64,000 bases of DNA. Origin: Enoplosus armatus (lineage: Eukaryota; Chordata; Actinopteri; Centrarchiformes; Enoplosidae). The translations under genes and the position numbers were made by a program. Location of the stretch: contig NC_092186.1 in the NCBI RefSeq assembly GCF_043641665.1, positions 16,511,001 through 16,575,000 of the forward strand, read 5' to 3'. The notes beneath the pieces were generated by a model. That model did no database searches, was not told the origin of the DNA, and saw only the letters and a program-made list of their open reading frames with translations. Positions 48,365-60,787 of this stretch are shown here, in pieces; the stretch's first letter is position 1; the number at the start of each line of letters is the position of its first letter.

Positions 48365-51300
48365 ATGGGGGGACGTGCATTGACCCTGGAGGACCCGACA
48401 AAAGGTAAACTGAACACTTTCCTCTCCGGACTGGTTGAATTCTGCGTGGATTCAGTCGCTACCTGTTTTTCACAGGACGCAGACAAACTTTGCGTCCCCG
48501 TCGGTCTCAGCTGTCTGTCTGCGCTGCTTTTACTGCTCTCGTGCTTTCTGTAAGTAGTTTTGGATTCAGCATTTGTTCCATTAATTTATTGAAATTGAGA
48601 TTCTGGCTTTAAACCCCGTGTTCACTGGTCAAGGCTCGTGTATCAGAGGTGCAGATTTCGGCGAGTAAATCCGGCACAAACCATCACCTTCATCTACAGC
48701 CTCCTCGGTAACATGTGCAGCACAGTTGGAGCCATTCTGTCCAGACAGCTGCATATTCAGGTAACACAGTAATCATGGTACTTGTCATCTTTTGCAGGCA
48801 GTGATAACTTATATCTGCTCCCTCCTCTGTAGATTTTAATGGGTGCTTTTGCTGCTGCTGTGGATGCTGTCCTTTGTATTTCTTGCTGCCTCCCAGTGCT
48901 ATTGTGCTGGGACTCAAAGGCAGGTAAGTTTAGAGAAATGCCATATCTCTTTAAAGCCTTATCATTCTCAGACAATCTAACTACTGTACAATGTTCAAAC
49001 AAAGTGGAGGAAGGTAGCACTGGCCAAACCCTTTAGTCAAAGCAGTAAGGACTTATCAAAGACGCTATACAGATAACCAAACACACGAATAGGCAATGTG
49101 TTACAACTGTTTCCAGCTGCAAAAACTCTCCGTGTGTGTGTGTTCTCCCTCAGAAAGGAGGCTGAGGATGAAGAGGGGGCGGAGGAGGCAGCACCTCCTA
49201 GCAGTGTGTGTCCTGATGGTGGTTGCAGGAGGTTTTCTGAAGTCCAGGGTCACCCACCGCCCTGCAGACAGACCTCTCAGTGGGAGGAGGCTGCTGCACG
49301 TCACCCTCCAAGTCAGCATACACTACCACTGTGGCTAGTTGTAGTCCTTTAATGATATGACTGAATGTAGATCCATAGACAAATACATTTGCATTTCATG
49401 TGTGGTGATAGGAGAAATCTACTGAGATAATCTGCCAGTGTATTAAATTTGTGTATGTACATCTACACTTTACTCACACTGAACAATATTGACTTGTGCT
49501 TAAAACGTGTATCCGCTGGCTTCCACCTTGGTGCTGACAGTTTTTTTCTTATGTGGTGCCCTGTAGTTTTAAATACTCAGCAGTTTATATATTTCACAGC
49601 ATCTTCAACTTCTGCAGTGTGGATGGATATTCATATTCATGTTCTTAAAGTCTATTTAGAATAAATGTCCTTACCTCAAATTGTATCTGACATTATAATA
49701 ACTTAAAACTGTTCTTCTAACAGGACAACACTGAAATCCTGGGTTACACACTTGGCCTGCTGTCCTTTGTCATCGCCTGCACCTCCAGGTTCCCTGCGCT
49801 CTGCAGAGCAGTAAGTGACGAACAGTACACAAGTGTTTTTGGTGTCAGAGCCACTTCTCTTTGCTTTCCCCAAATTGTTCTCAGTGTTAAGTCGCTTTTA
49901 AGGGAATGACATTTATTTTTTCCCTTCAGTACAGAGGACAGATGTTGACCCGGGCCCACATGTTCTCTGGACTGCTGTGCTCACTGGCTGGTGCCCTCTA
50001 CTCTGCTGCCATATTCCTCTACGACACCCAGTTTGGGTTTCTTTTAAGAGTCATGCCATGGCTGCTGTCAGCAATATGCTGTGTCACCCTGGACCTTCTT
50101 GTATCCTTACATAGTGCAGTGTGACCTAGCCTTTTCATGATCTAAACTCTATCTGGTAAATATTCTCAGGAGTTTGTTTTTAATATTAGTAGAAACAGCA
50201 GCGATAGACACCATGACTGAACAGAGAGAAAGAGAAGAGCACCACAAACAGAAACCCAAATGTCATCAGTACAAAATCCATCAGAAGAACATCACAATAC
50301 TACCCACGATGTTTGATCTCTGGGAATTAACGCACAGAACAATTGGATTTAAATGATGCCTTGAGTTGCTTCAGTGGACCTTTAATCCATCATCAGATTC
50401 TCGTTATCCATTGGTGCAAGAGAGGAACCAGACGGCAGTGTACCAGTTTTTCTCCAGACACAGAGAGCCTTTTAGGTGGCTCACGCGTCCCCACTAGGGA
50501 TATCATGAAGAGACAGAGAAAACAGCAAGTTCATTCATCAGCACAAACAAAAGTAAGTTTTCATATTTTATGTTTTAGGTCCTATTTGTTTTCCTAAACT
50601 GTAGGAATAATGTATTGCATGGAAAAGATTACTGCTTGCATTCCTTAAAGTGTTAATTAAGAGATATTGATTCTTGATCTCTAAATAAAGCACAGTCTAA
50701 CCAATTGTTGTATATTGAGTTTTGACAATATAGAAATTTTACTTACTGTGCCACTTCACTCGTTGATTTATCTGGATGTTTCAGCTTAAATGTGCGTAAA
50801 AGTAAAAGGAAGACAGTATGTAGTCATTCCTCTGCCAGATTAGAGTCATATTCATTAAATGAATGCTAATAATGCTTTTTTTATTTTATTTTTACTAATG
50901 TCTTGGTTTGAACATCGGTATGATTCAACCTCTTCTTCAAAGACAAAAAATGTCCAGAAGATGACTGAGATGGGCCGTTATATGGACGTCAGTGTTCAAC
51001 CTGCAAGAAAAGTAAGCAAATAATCTGTTGTGGCACAGACTTATAACAATAACAGCAGTGCACTCCTGATATGAAATCTTCACTGCAGTTGAAATCTCCC
51101 TTTTTTTTATTTTGCAGATATGCCTTAAGGAGGTGATGTTGTCCAAGGAGGAGGAGGACCAGCCTCTCAACGGCACGGTGCGAGTGATCAGAGTGGACAG
51201 TTTCTGCTCCTCAGATACATCCTATGACTCTTCACTAGTGAGTTCTGATCTGGAGGTGGGTCGGATTACTCGAGTAAAATCCTTTTAAGTAATCTTTTAG

Positions 51301-54300
51301 CTCCGTTGGTGACCAATCTGAGCAGTATGATGAGTACTGATAGTCTGCAACTACACAAAAAAATCAGCAATTATCAACAATCTTATTAACCCCTCTGATT
51401 TAATGTTTAGCCAGTAATAACCTGTAAATAATATTTCACCTTCATTTTATTTCAATCAGCAGTGTAGCAACATTGACTCAAATATCTGTTCGCTGTAGAC
51501 TGAAGTCGGTCAATAAATAAAGCTATGAAGTGTACTTCTCATAGTGAGCCTGTAGGTGGTGACAGCATGTCGACATAATGGGTCGTGCACGACTGCTGTG
51601 AGAGTGTGAATGAATATAACAGGGTGTTCGACTGTTGTTAACTCGTGTTATATCACCTTGTCTGAACTGCTGTGGTGACCTGAATGTGTTCAGTTTATTG
51701 CCTTTTTATTTGTGCTTATGTAACCGGTTTTCCCCCCGCACAACACAGCACTGAAGTTTCATGAGGAGGTGAAAGTTGAGACTGATGCTGTCTGATGAAT
51801 GTTTGACTAACTGAAGAAATCTGCTGCTTGAAGTTAAGGACTTTGTGTGTTTCTCTTGGAGTAATAAACTGAAGTAAAATTGGATACCACGCAGTCTCAC
51901 AGAGCTGGATGTGATTTCTGTGCCTTGATAATAAAAATACACACATGGAGCGTGCTTAGTTGAAATTGCTGTTGTGGATATGCCCACAGACTTTAGTTTC
52001 AATGACATGGCAATTTCTTGAATGAATGACTACTACTACTTAAAGGGCTGAAACAGCACTATTTGGTCTTCTGTCCATCTTTGAGCCAAATTTACCACAA
52101 GTACCTTCAGATGTATATGCCTCTGTATGTGTGTCTGTCTCTGAAAGATTACATTAGATTAAATTCCTCACATGTTAATGTTAGAAGTTACAATGAGCCA
52201 ATGGAAATCCAGTCCTCAGAGGAGCTCATAAGAAGAAGTAACCCACTCAGGACAGTGTTTTGAGCTGCTGCAAACCTAGCTTTGTGCTTTTCACATGTGA
52301 CTCTGAGGGAAGTCAGACAGAAGTGAGTCAGACAGTCATCAGAGGTTCTTGTAAGAAGACAACAGTCAGCATATTCTTGTAGGATTGATGAGTCAAACTC
52401 TATAGAGAGACCCGTGTGGGTAAAAGTGCATGGAGAGAATATTTGTGAGCATGAGAAGGGTTTGTATTTTAACTAGTGATTTTAAATAAAGTGGAATGTG
52501 GCTTCAATCTGCAGCATACAATTGTGCCCAGAGTTAAATATTGTCTATGTAGCAAAAAATAGTCTTGTTTTAGAGGACAGTTCACATTTATATAATCTCC
52601 CCTCTTTGAAAAGCCATAGTTTGAGTTTGCAGGGAGAATGAAATTACAAGCTTTTTCCTTTTCAGGCCCTTGACGCTTACAGCCACAAGAGAAACTCCCT
52701 TACTGCGCTGCTGTAGAGAGCCAAGCTATGGAGGATGTCATTTAATCAGAAACAAAGGCAAATGGTGTGCTCACAAACAATTGCAGCTTGATACTGCTCA
52801 CCAAACAGGAAAAAGCAAATGACGTGAATGCCTTTAGCACCGTTGGTGTGTTAGAGAAGTAACGCAGTATTCAAAATGTACTGTGTGTGCATGTTGAATG
52901 TGGTGAAGCATAAAACTTTTATTTGGCTGTGTGAAAACTATTTGGTCTGTTAGCCCAGAATGCTACAGGAGCTTCCAAATATTCAGTGTTTTGGGGGCAG
53001 CTCAGATTAGTCTGCGAGTCTGTAAATCTGTAAACTCCTGATAATAACAGCTAATCTTTGCTGACCAGCGCTGAACAAATCTCTAGTCTGTAGTCTTTCT
53101 GAACAAAGACCGCAGCAGGTAAATTCATAGCTCAGTCACTCCCTCTCTTGCATTTTTTCCACTTGCTAGTTAGAATTAACAGACGCTGTTTACTTTGTGA
53201 TTTAATGGAAAGATGGTTTCCATACAAGTTGGCACAATGTCTAATGTTTAATCCACAAATACACAGAACTCCAGATGAGTTCAAGACTGCTCCATGACAA
53301 TTTATTTGGTTGCAAAACCTTTCCACTACATTAAACCCAGAGGTTGCCCAACCGTAAAATGTCAGCTTTACATGATATCACCATAATCACTGATCATGAT
53401 AAAACCTCAAATGCTGCCTGCAGAAACCGAGCAGTCAGAGCTCACTGCAGTCAGCTTGAATTGTCTATTGTGATATGTGTGTTTCTTGCACATTTCTGCT
53501 GAGCGCCGGTTCTTCGCTGGGGTGAGACTGAGGTGGAGGTGGAGGTGGAGGTGGGGGGTGCTGAGGGGCACAGTGAGGGGTGGAATTGTTTGGGATTTGC
53601 CTTGTGGCCCAATTGTTCTGTTGTAAAGGATCTTTGATTAAAGACCAGCACTGGGTTGGGCCTGTCTGCCTAGGAAGTCGTGCAAAATGCTTGCCTTGTC
53701 TATAGGGGGCCAGTGTTACCCTCGGCTATTTTGGGAGATGTTTATGGTCTCTTGTGTGATGCCTGCTGGCCGGGACTTAACTCTCTGTGTGAACAGAGCA
53801 TTCTTGGCATTTAGCTGCCTCTCTCACACAACATGAGTCATAAGGAAGTATAATTTACTTTCATTTCAGGATCTCTAACATTACAAATAACCAGTGTTAA
53901 ATGAGATAAGAATAGATAAGATAGACATTTGTTGATCCCATTCTGTTGTTGCAGCAGCACAATGACACCTTGGTACTTGTCTGCAATAACTACAGATAAG
54001 TATCGAGGTAAAATAATAAATAACAGGTATATAAAAACTAGAATAAACACAATAGAAACTATACGCAAGCGTTTGGAGACAAAGAATGAAGGCCTCAGAA
54101 AAAGTAATAACAAATATTCCTGTGCACTAGAAATGATAAGGCAAGATGAAGAAGTGCTCGATGAAGGCTAATTGCAGCCCAGATACAGTTGATGTGGTGT
54201 CAGCAAACGCAAACCACTATGAGATGTCTGACCCCAAAACATACCCCTCTGAGGCCCTAATATCGTCTTTATAGAGCAATAATTTCTAAATTGTCTACTA

Positions 54301-54636
54301 AGACACATAATAGAATAAGTGAATAGCTACGGGTACGATTAATTAGCTACTAAGGTATTATGATTCTTCTAAGTGTCATAGAATATGATATATAATCCTT
54401 TGACTGTTATAATATCTCGACCTGTCCATATTTTCCAGTGGGATTTTGAAGAGGCAAATGCCCAGTGGAGTGAACCAACAGCAAAACTACAGGAGGGGGA
54501 TGAGTTTCCAATGCAAAAGTGGCCAACAAACCCCAAACCCTTTAGCATCTGCACCTGTGCCATGTCTGGACTCCCACAGAAAACTCCTCCTTCTGCAAGC
54601 TCAGCAAAATGGCAAAGAAATGTCGCTCTCAATTAG
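48365..54636 (+). CDS. tmem44: TMEM44, seven-helix membrane protein (10 coding exons)
   Basis: Exons 48365-48549, 48634-48760, 48833-48923, 49154-49311, 49724-49810, 49930-50100, 50397-50552, 50943-51011, 51118-51255 and 54439-54636 join in frame to 459 residues (human about 475). Family landmarks are QILMGAFAAAVD, DNTEILGYTLG, LLRVMPWLLS, MTEMGRYMDVSVQP, the RVIRVDSF stretch and a last exon beginning WDFEE, matching the human SDLEWDPED junction. Hydrophobic segments lie near residues 42-65, 78-98, 105-130, 148-163, 192-210, 228-248 and 254-280, giving seven predicted helices. Segment 4 is preceded by an Arg/Lys cluster (136-147), and a long polar tail (281-459) follows. Molecular function is unknown. 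The start is supported by alignment of the Cys-rich region before helix 1. Intron 6 is U12-type, intron 4 has a weak GTCAGC donor, and intron 9 is long (3183 bases) and holds a repeat. Confidence 0.94.
50101..50396 (+). other. tmem44 intron 6: U12-type GT-AG intron
   Basis: The donor GTATCCTTA matches the minor-spliceosome consensus. ACCTTTAATC at 50378-50387 resembles the U12 branch site, with the likely A 11-12 bases before the terminal CAG. Splicing here joins LDLL to ILVIHWCKRG in phase 0, completing the seventh membrane helix as in the human protein. Reading through gives a stop within 8 codons, and nearer AG acceptors lead to stops or a non-matching frame. Length is 296 bases. Confidence 0.85.
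53531..53556 (+). repeat. (GGAGGT)n hexamer repeat in tmem44 intron 9
   Basis: About four GGAGGT units followed by a G-run, within the long last intron of tmem44. Confidence 0.85.
53890..54180 (-). mobile_element. Retrotransposon 3' fragment in tmem44 intron 9
   Basis: The left edge, AGATAAGATAGACATTTGTT then GATCCCATT, is the reverse complement of the 3' terminus of a common fish LINE. It is followed by GCAGCAGCACAATGACACC and an A-rich body with short open frames. It lies antisense to tmem44 and carries no intact reverse transcriptase. Confidence 0.5.
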
Positions 54637-54673
54637 TGATGTGATACACATCTGGTGCATTCACTTGAGGGGT

Positions 54674-54679
54674 AATAAA
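54674..54679 (+). terminator. tmem44 polyadenylation signal
   Basis: A canonical AATAAA lies 38 bases after the tmem44 stop codon, followed by a T/GT-rich stretch (about 54697-54720). This implies a very short 3' UTR; a longer alternative form cannot be excluded. Confidence 0.6.
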
Positions 54680-57109
54680 AGGTGTAAACTCTGACCTGTT
54701 ATCTGTCTTGTTTTACTGTTTAGCTAATGTGTGTGTAATATACTGCGTCTTTCTCATCACCTCGACTGTTTCAAAACTCTGTCCTGACTGCATTCATCAA
54801 GCCCTCTGAGAACTGAGATCTGTTAGGAGGGCTTACAGAAAAGACCTCCCCTAATAAAACAATATCGCGCCCCTTGTTGCCATGTAAGGTTATTGGGTCA
54901 CATCCTGTATTTTGCTAGTCGACCCAGGTTATCAGGGCTGGACTGGGAAAAGGCCCGGCGGAGCAGATAAGCACCAGACTAGACGGCCAGGGCCCCTCCG
55001 TCCTCTCCATCATCCCTCCGACCTCTGTCCATCTGCCTCCTCCGTGGTTTTTAGACGATGATGCTGGAGCAACAGAGCAGGGCATTTTTAACTGAAGGGA
55101 CTTCCTAAAACCTGATAACTGAACAATACACAGATTAGAGCAAAGTTACGAAGCACATTTTACTCCTCCCTGTTACATTTCCTCAAGTGATATATCTGTC
55201 ATATGTTGTTTGGCCTGTACACATGGAGATAAACCAATAATATTATGAATACATCATATCGAGATGATCTTGATCTTGTATTGCTTTCAACATCTGTTTG
55301 ATTGTTTTGTCATGTCATAAAATCCCTATTAATACCTATTAATTGTCCAGCCCTTCTGATGAGTGGAAATACTTTTGAGATCTTTAATTCTGTCTTATAT
55401 ATAATATCTATTTATTTGTATAACCATTTTGTCTTTAATACATTCTGGATGTGACTAATGAACCCACAATGAAAAGCTGTGCAGTGCTTCCTGCTGCTGA
55501 GGCCGATCTAATGTTGCTGATGAGTAGGAATGTATCCCATGTGTATAGCTTGGTGAAGAGGCCTGAAACCTGAGATGCTGAATAAGATCAATCATTACAC
55601 ACATAGTGGATGTTTAACTGCAGCTCTTATTGCAACATATATGTCTCCTCAACTTTACTGGGGGCATTATATTTGTAATAGGTTTATCTGTTTGGTTGTT
55701 GTACACCTGAGAACTTCAACTGTTAACCATCTTGGAAATAGATCAAAACACACATTGCTGTTTTTCATCTGTATTTCCAAATAGATCCAATAAACTAAAG
55801 GAAAGAATGATGTTGTTTGTTCTACATTAATGCCGTCTGGCGTCTGATGTCATTTTGAATGCTGAGCTAGCATTGCTCTGTCTCTGGGCCTCATCTCTGT
55901 CCCTTCTGAGACTGGGCTAAAGGAAAACAAACTGTGTGTCCCACAAAAAAGGTGGAATTCTGTTTGCAGAAGTGATGAAGAGCACGGATTAGCACATCTG
56001 AAGCAGCAGTGGGTAACGGGCCTTTCTGTTTTTCTTGGCCCGTACGTCAGTGATCGCTCCACTGCAGAGGACATGGAAGATGCTGGATGATTTGAGCCTG
56101 CAGCACATTTTGTTCACCTTGCATGTTGGCCACAGGGGGAGAGGGGCTATTGTTCAGGAGTAACACAAATTCCTGAATACTTATAGCGGTGAATGAGCAA
56201 GGAAGAAATCAGAAACTGAACGCAACAGTAACCTAGTTGTTACTGAATAACTAAGATTATGTAACAGTGAGTTGCGTGAGAACCTGAGAACACTGATTTG
56301 ACATAAAGATAGGTTTTCTGGTCACAGGTCGTAACAGTTGTATAATGTCTTCTGTGGCTCTGGAAGAAGAAATGACCCTGATGATCTCAACTTGTGAATT
56401 TCTTATAGAAAGTCTGCATTACACACATGGGACATGGAGTTTAAAACCTGTAGGCACCACACACTTTTGGTTGCATTATTGGAAATGTAGGCTCTAGTGA
56501 TTATAAAGCTTGACTCACACTAGCTACTAAAAGTCGAAAATTATATTTTGGCCTCTGCTGCTTTTGCTCTGTCTCTTGCAAGTCCCTCAACTTTATGGAT
56601 TACTACAACTAGGTAACGGTAATTTGATTTAACACAACTTTATGTAGTAATATGCATCATGTGAGCACAATATTTACTAAAAGAATACATGTCTTAAAAG
56701 GCTCCCTCTACAAGACAGGGTCGCATGATTAGCTAACAATGCCGGACCAGCCTAAGGTAATATTGTGCTTCAGTGGTGCAAATTTGTGACAAATTACCGA
56801 AACCGAATTACCAAAATTGACATGCGGTCAGCAGAAGTCCGGGGCCCTGGGGCTGTTGCCTGCTTTGCCCATTTGGTAATCTAGCCTTAATGATGACCCC
56901 TTTTATAATCAATTGTTCTTAATTAACTGTGAATCTGGTGCAAAATCGCAGTAAACCAATAAAAATCAGAACTTCCTTATAATGTACTATTTTTGTCCCT
57001 GCATCATACTGAGCTGGTACTAATAACGGATCATTACTTCATTATTACCTCACCATCATGTGCCATTTTGTGGTGATTCAAAGCTGTGACACATTTTATG
57101 GCAGTAATA
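54680..57109. other. Spacer downstream of tmem44
   Basis: Holds the candidate CAGGGCTGGAC-ended element and a related fragment at 56838-56886; no coding exon was recognised. Confidence 0.55.
54933..55354 (+). mobile_element. Possible MITE with CAGGGCTGGAC ends
   Basis: The left end CAGGGCTGGAC and the right end GTCCAGCCCT are near-perfect inverted repeats, 422 bp apart, with no coding capacity between. I found no matching 8-bp flanking duplication. A separate related end (GGGCCCTGGGGCTGTTGCCT onward, ending TCTAGCC) lies at 56838-56886, so these may be parts of a larger broken element. Confidence 0.45.
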
Positions 57110-57413
57110 ATATTTACTTTAGGGTCGATGGGCGCGTTATTCACCTTGCGTATTCTCCACCCGTGATGTCACACCATGTCACTTCCTGCCGTCAGACAGC
57201 CAGTTCAGGCCAGTTCACTACTGATGTAGTACTCAGTCTGTCCCACTGAGCTGTCAACACACAGCAACAATCCACTCTGCCTGTCTGTTGCGACAACATT
57301 TTTCTATTAAACTTAGTCCATTTTTCTCTTCAACGACGTTTTCCTTCAGATAACAGCTGCTCTCGTCTCACTATGACTCGAAGGTGATCTTCAGAGTGTC
57401 CAGGTGGTTCTGG
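57110..57413 (+). promoter_or_regulatory. Possible promoter and untranslated first exon of a downstream gene (atp13a3 by synteny)
   Basis: This stretch is richer in CpG than its surroundings (for example the GGGCGCG near 57129), and a good donor, GTGAGT, begins at 57414. It lies about 2.5 kb beyond tmem44, where the human gene order places ATP13A3 in the same orientation. A possible second exon has its acceptor near 58788 (pyrimidine tract then CTACAG). No coding exon of a P5-type ATPase is visible up to the window end, so gene identity is inference from synteny alone. Confidence 0.3.
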
Positions 57414-59315
57414 GTGAGTGTGTTATTCTGAAATATGTTTGCGGTTTGCCTACATCGCTGTCATCATCACCCATGTGTCAGTTGCTACCTAGCGAGGCTA
57501 AAGCTACCGTTAGCTAGCTGATGGCGTGTGCGGAAAACCGGTCAGGGCTGCCATTGAAACGCCGTTTCGCTCCCAACAGTGTCTGAAACAGAAAGCAAGA
57601 TCACCAGTGGAAGACACATGGACGTTGTTATCAATATGGTCACTAAGGAGCTGGATAACAATGAAGCTTTGCTAACGTTAGCCAGCTAGCCAGCGTCCAG
57701 CGATGTCTTCTCGATGAAGCACTTCCCTGGCTGCCTGGGGTTTGTAGCCATGATTCGTGGTCAGCAATTGGGCATTTATTGTTAGCGAATGTCATTAGGC
57801 ATTTCGTTAACATTATCTAGTTAGTGGAAGATAAACCTAAACCTAAACCAATGAAAACCTTTACCCTGTTACAATATAGACCCATGGTAGCATGACATAG
57901 ATGTGAGATTGTTTCTTTAGTTCTTAATTGGCTTAAGACTTCTATCGTTGGGGGTGGTTGTTGCTAATTATAGGAGTTAATTTTCATTCAGTGTAGGCAG
58001 TCTTTGCAATACCTAAATAATACCATTGTTGAAGCTGTAAACCATTTGGCCAACACACGTCCTTTCTGTTAGCTTTGCCTCATTCCTCCTAAACACCTGT
58101 CTTTCTGGCCGGTCTCCAGTAACAGTCAAGGATGTACTGTACACAAGCTAGCTAGCTTAATGAAATCTCTAATACATAGCTTGGAAAACTCTGAATTTCA
58201 TCATACACCTATTTAATAACAGCTGCCAGGACTTAAGTGAATGGGGACATGTAATGTACCTTATGCAAAACAAATAGCTCCTTCGCATACAAGACTATAC
58301 CCTTGTTTGATATTTTTACAACATAAAATGTTGTACCTCCACAAACAGTAGCCGAGGTATTGTTATTTTCTCAACTGTGGCTTTCTCTTTGACAGTCTAC
58401 CCTATAGCTGTGATTGCTGAAGCTCTAGGGTAACAGCTGTTGTGTGCACAATGTCTGTGATCCTTCACAGTAGCTCCTTCCTGTTGCTCCTTTAGAGGTG
58501 CCCTAGGCCTCGTGGTGGACTCCCTCACAGCTGGCCTTCTTACCCCAACACTGAATTTTTGAGGGTCTTATATCTGTGCCATAATCCATGTCTTGATCGA
58601 TTTCAGGTTTATTTGTGTAGCACAAATACCAATCATACAGATATGTTCATGTGCTTGCTGGCACATGACTTTTATGCTGCCACAGAGAGGCTTAGGAGAT
58701 AATTAGTTTGTGTGGCTTTAATGAGAATGTGACCTTTGAGTTGACAGGAATGATATCTACACACAGTGTTTTGTTGTTGTTCCTACAGTCCTTACGAAGA
58801 AAATCTTCCCGCTCACACACATAAGGATTCAGAGGTGATACCCAGACTGAAGATTGGGATGAGCTGGAACCACTACCTGAATGAAATGTCTCCAGATAAA
58901 TTCAATAGTCTATGATGAATTGTTTGTCTATTCATCATTTAAAGGGGGAAAATAAGTCATTTTTTAACATGATTTAGCAACATTTGTGATACACTCAAGC
59001 TGTGTATGAACAACAGTCAGAGAGATGCCCAACTGATGAGTCAACAAGTCCTCACATTTCACAATTTGTAAATAAGCAGACTATCCACTGAATTTCACTG
59101 ACGAGTGTCTTTCAAAAGCTTCACAGTTAAAACTAGAGCTGAAGTAAGGATTCGCTTGATTTGTCAATTGAGTTAGTGTGGATTGATGCATTTTTAGAAA
59201 AGGAACATGATATGATCATATTCTCCCTTGAACTGTAGTTTTTAGCTTAACATGATTTTGTTTTTAGTTAGCCATTTTCCATTGCAGGGGTTAGGGAGAT
59301 AAATATGCTACTTAG

Positions 59316-59617
59316 TAGGGCTTCAACTAATGATTATTTTTTTCATTATTTATTAATTCTTTAGTCTATAAAATGTCAGAAAATAGTGAAAAATGTCGGT
59401 CCTGTCTTCAAAATGCTTTGCTTTGTCTGACCAACAGTCCAAGATGTTCAATTTACAATTATATAAAACAGGGAAAAGTGTCAAATCCTCACAAATGAGA
59501 AGCTGGAACCAGAGAATATTCGGTTTATTTATTTGAAAAATGACGATTATCAAAGTAGTTGCTTTTCTTTTTCTGCCTATCAACTGAACGATTCATCACC
59601 TAATCATTTCAGCTCTA
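59316..59617 (+). mobile_element. hAT-like MITE, copy 3, with 8-bp target duplication
   Basis: Begins TAGGGCTTCAACTAATGATT and ends AATCATTTCAGCTCTA, which are imperfect terminal inverted repeats. Flanks CTACTTAG (59308-59315) and CCACTTAG (59618-59625) form an 8-bp duplication with one mismatch. The 302-bp body includes CTATAAAATGTCAGAAAATA and GAGAAGCTGGAACCAGAGAA, diagnostic of an abundant teleost MITE family. Confidence 0.82.
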
Positions 59618-60519
59618 CCACTTAGTTTAAGGCTCCCTAAGAGATTAGCAGGATTGTTTTAAGATCTGTGTCTATGCGCTTTTTATTGTGGTTGCTTCAT
59701 TCAGTACGACTTGTCCAAGGACCAGATAGCATAGACATACAGTCTGTATTAATGCTTTGGTTTTGCTTTATACTTGTCTTAGGACAAGGGTAGAAATTTT
59801 GATTTGTGTAAGTTACTAGATGAGCTTCTTAATTGTTAGAAAAAACCTTGTTACTGTGTCTGGCGTCATGTGAGTATCATTGAGGGCCAAGTTTAACTTG
59901 CTTAGTCAATGTCACACATCTGTGATCATTTGGATTCCTGGAATCAAGGACTTGAACTTGCCCTTTTCACATTTGAACTTTCTTCCTCTCTGTGAGAGAT
60001 CTTGAGGTCTTGTCCAACCTGAAGTTGGAAGCAGTTTAGTCTCAGTTTAAGAAATGAGGCGCCAATATTTCACAGGCCTTTGAGCCAAAGCCTCAAGACT
60101 TTTCACAGGTGAGCTTTAAGACAGCAGCCTGTGATGGAAGGCCTGCCAGTGTTGACTCAGAGTGGAGATGAGAAATATCCTGACATGGTAAAAGTCCTCT
60201 CAGCAGCCCAGCACTGTTTGGTGTGGGAGCCCCAGAGCAGCATTATAGAGAAACTGATCTTTCTAGTGCCGATAAAGCGGTTTGCCTCCAACAAGACTAG
60301 GACAAACCAGCAGCCCGCATCAGTGGAAGTGAGATGAAACACTTCAAATGAAAATAGAAACAACTGTGAAATTTAACACAGTAACGCAAACCTGAGAATA
60401 AAGTTGTACAATTGAATAAATATATCGGGCATTCAGATGGACTGAGTTCATTGCTGATCGAAATTCCTTCACTGATTTATATTATAGTGTAAATCAGGAC
60501 TGTCCAGCAACTTCGATAC

Positions 60520-60765
60520 TTTTTTATTTTAGAATTTATTTTAAGATTTTACTGAGGACTATCAAGGCTTTGCATAGCCTGGCCCCTAAAAATTTGAATT
60601 TTTAATCCCTTACAAATCTGCATGCAGTCTGCAGTCCTCGTGCAGGAACGTCTTGACTGCATCCCTAAGGATGCTGACTGTCGGTTGTCAGGTGCTGTTG
60701 GGACTGGCTCATCCTTATCAGCAGTCGTTAGCTCTGGATAGATCCCTCTTTAAAATGCTATTTCT
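60520..60765 (+). pseudogene. Decayed LINE ORF remnant
   Basis: Blocks such as AAGGCTTTGCATAGCCTGGC followed by CCCTAAA, CATGCAGTCTGCAGTCCTCG and GATCCCTCTTTAAAATGC resemble the region after the reverse-transcriptase domain of a common fish LINE. The frame is broken by stops and shortened; no functional product is expected. The match is from memory of the repeat class and is tentative. Confidence 0.4.
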
Positions 60766-60787
60766 GATGATGATGATGATGATGATC
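60765..60787 (+). repeat. (GAT)n triplet repeat
   Basis: About seven perfect GAT units; codes poly-Met or poly-Asp in artefactual frames. Confidence 0.93.

Noticed and set aside
50174..50356. 60-codon frame as tmem44 exon 7
   Set aside because: Its phase does not fit exon 6, and it lacks homology; the downstream exon at 50397 restores the conserved seventh helix and tail.
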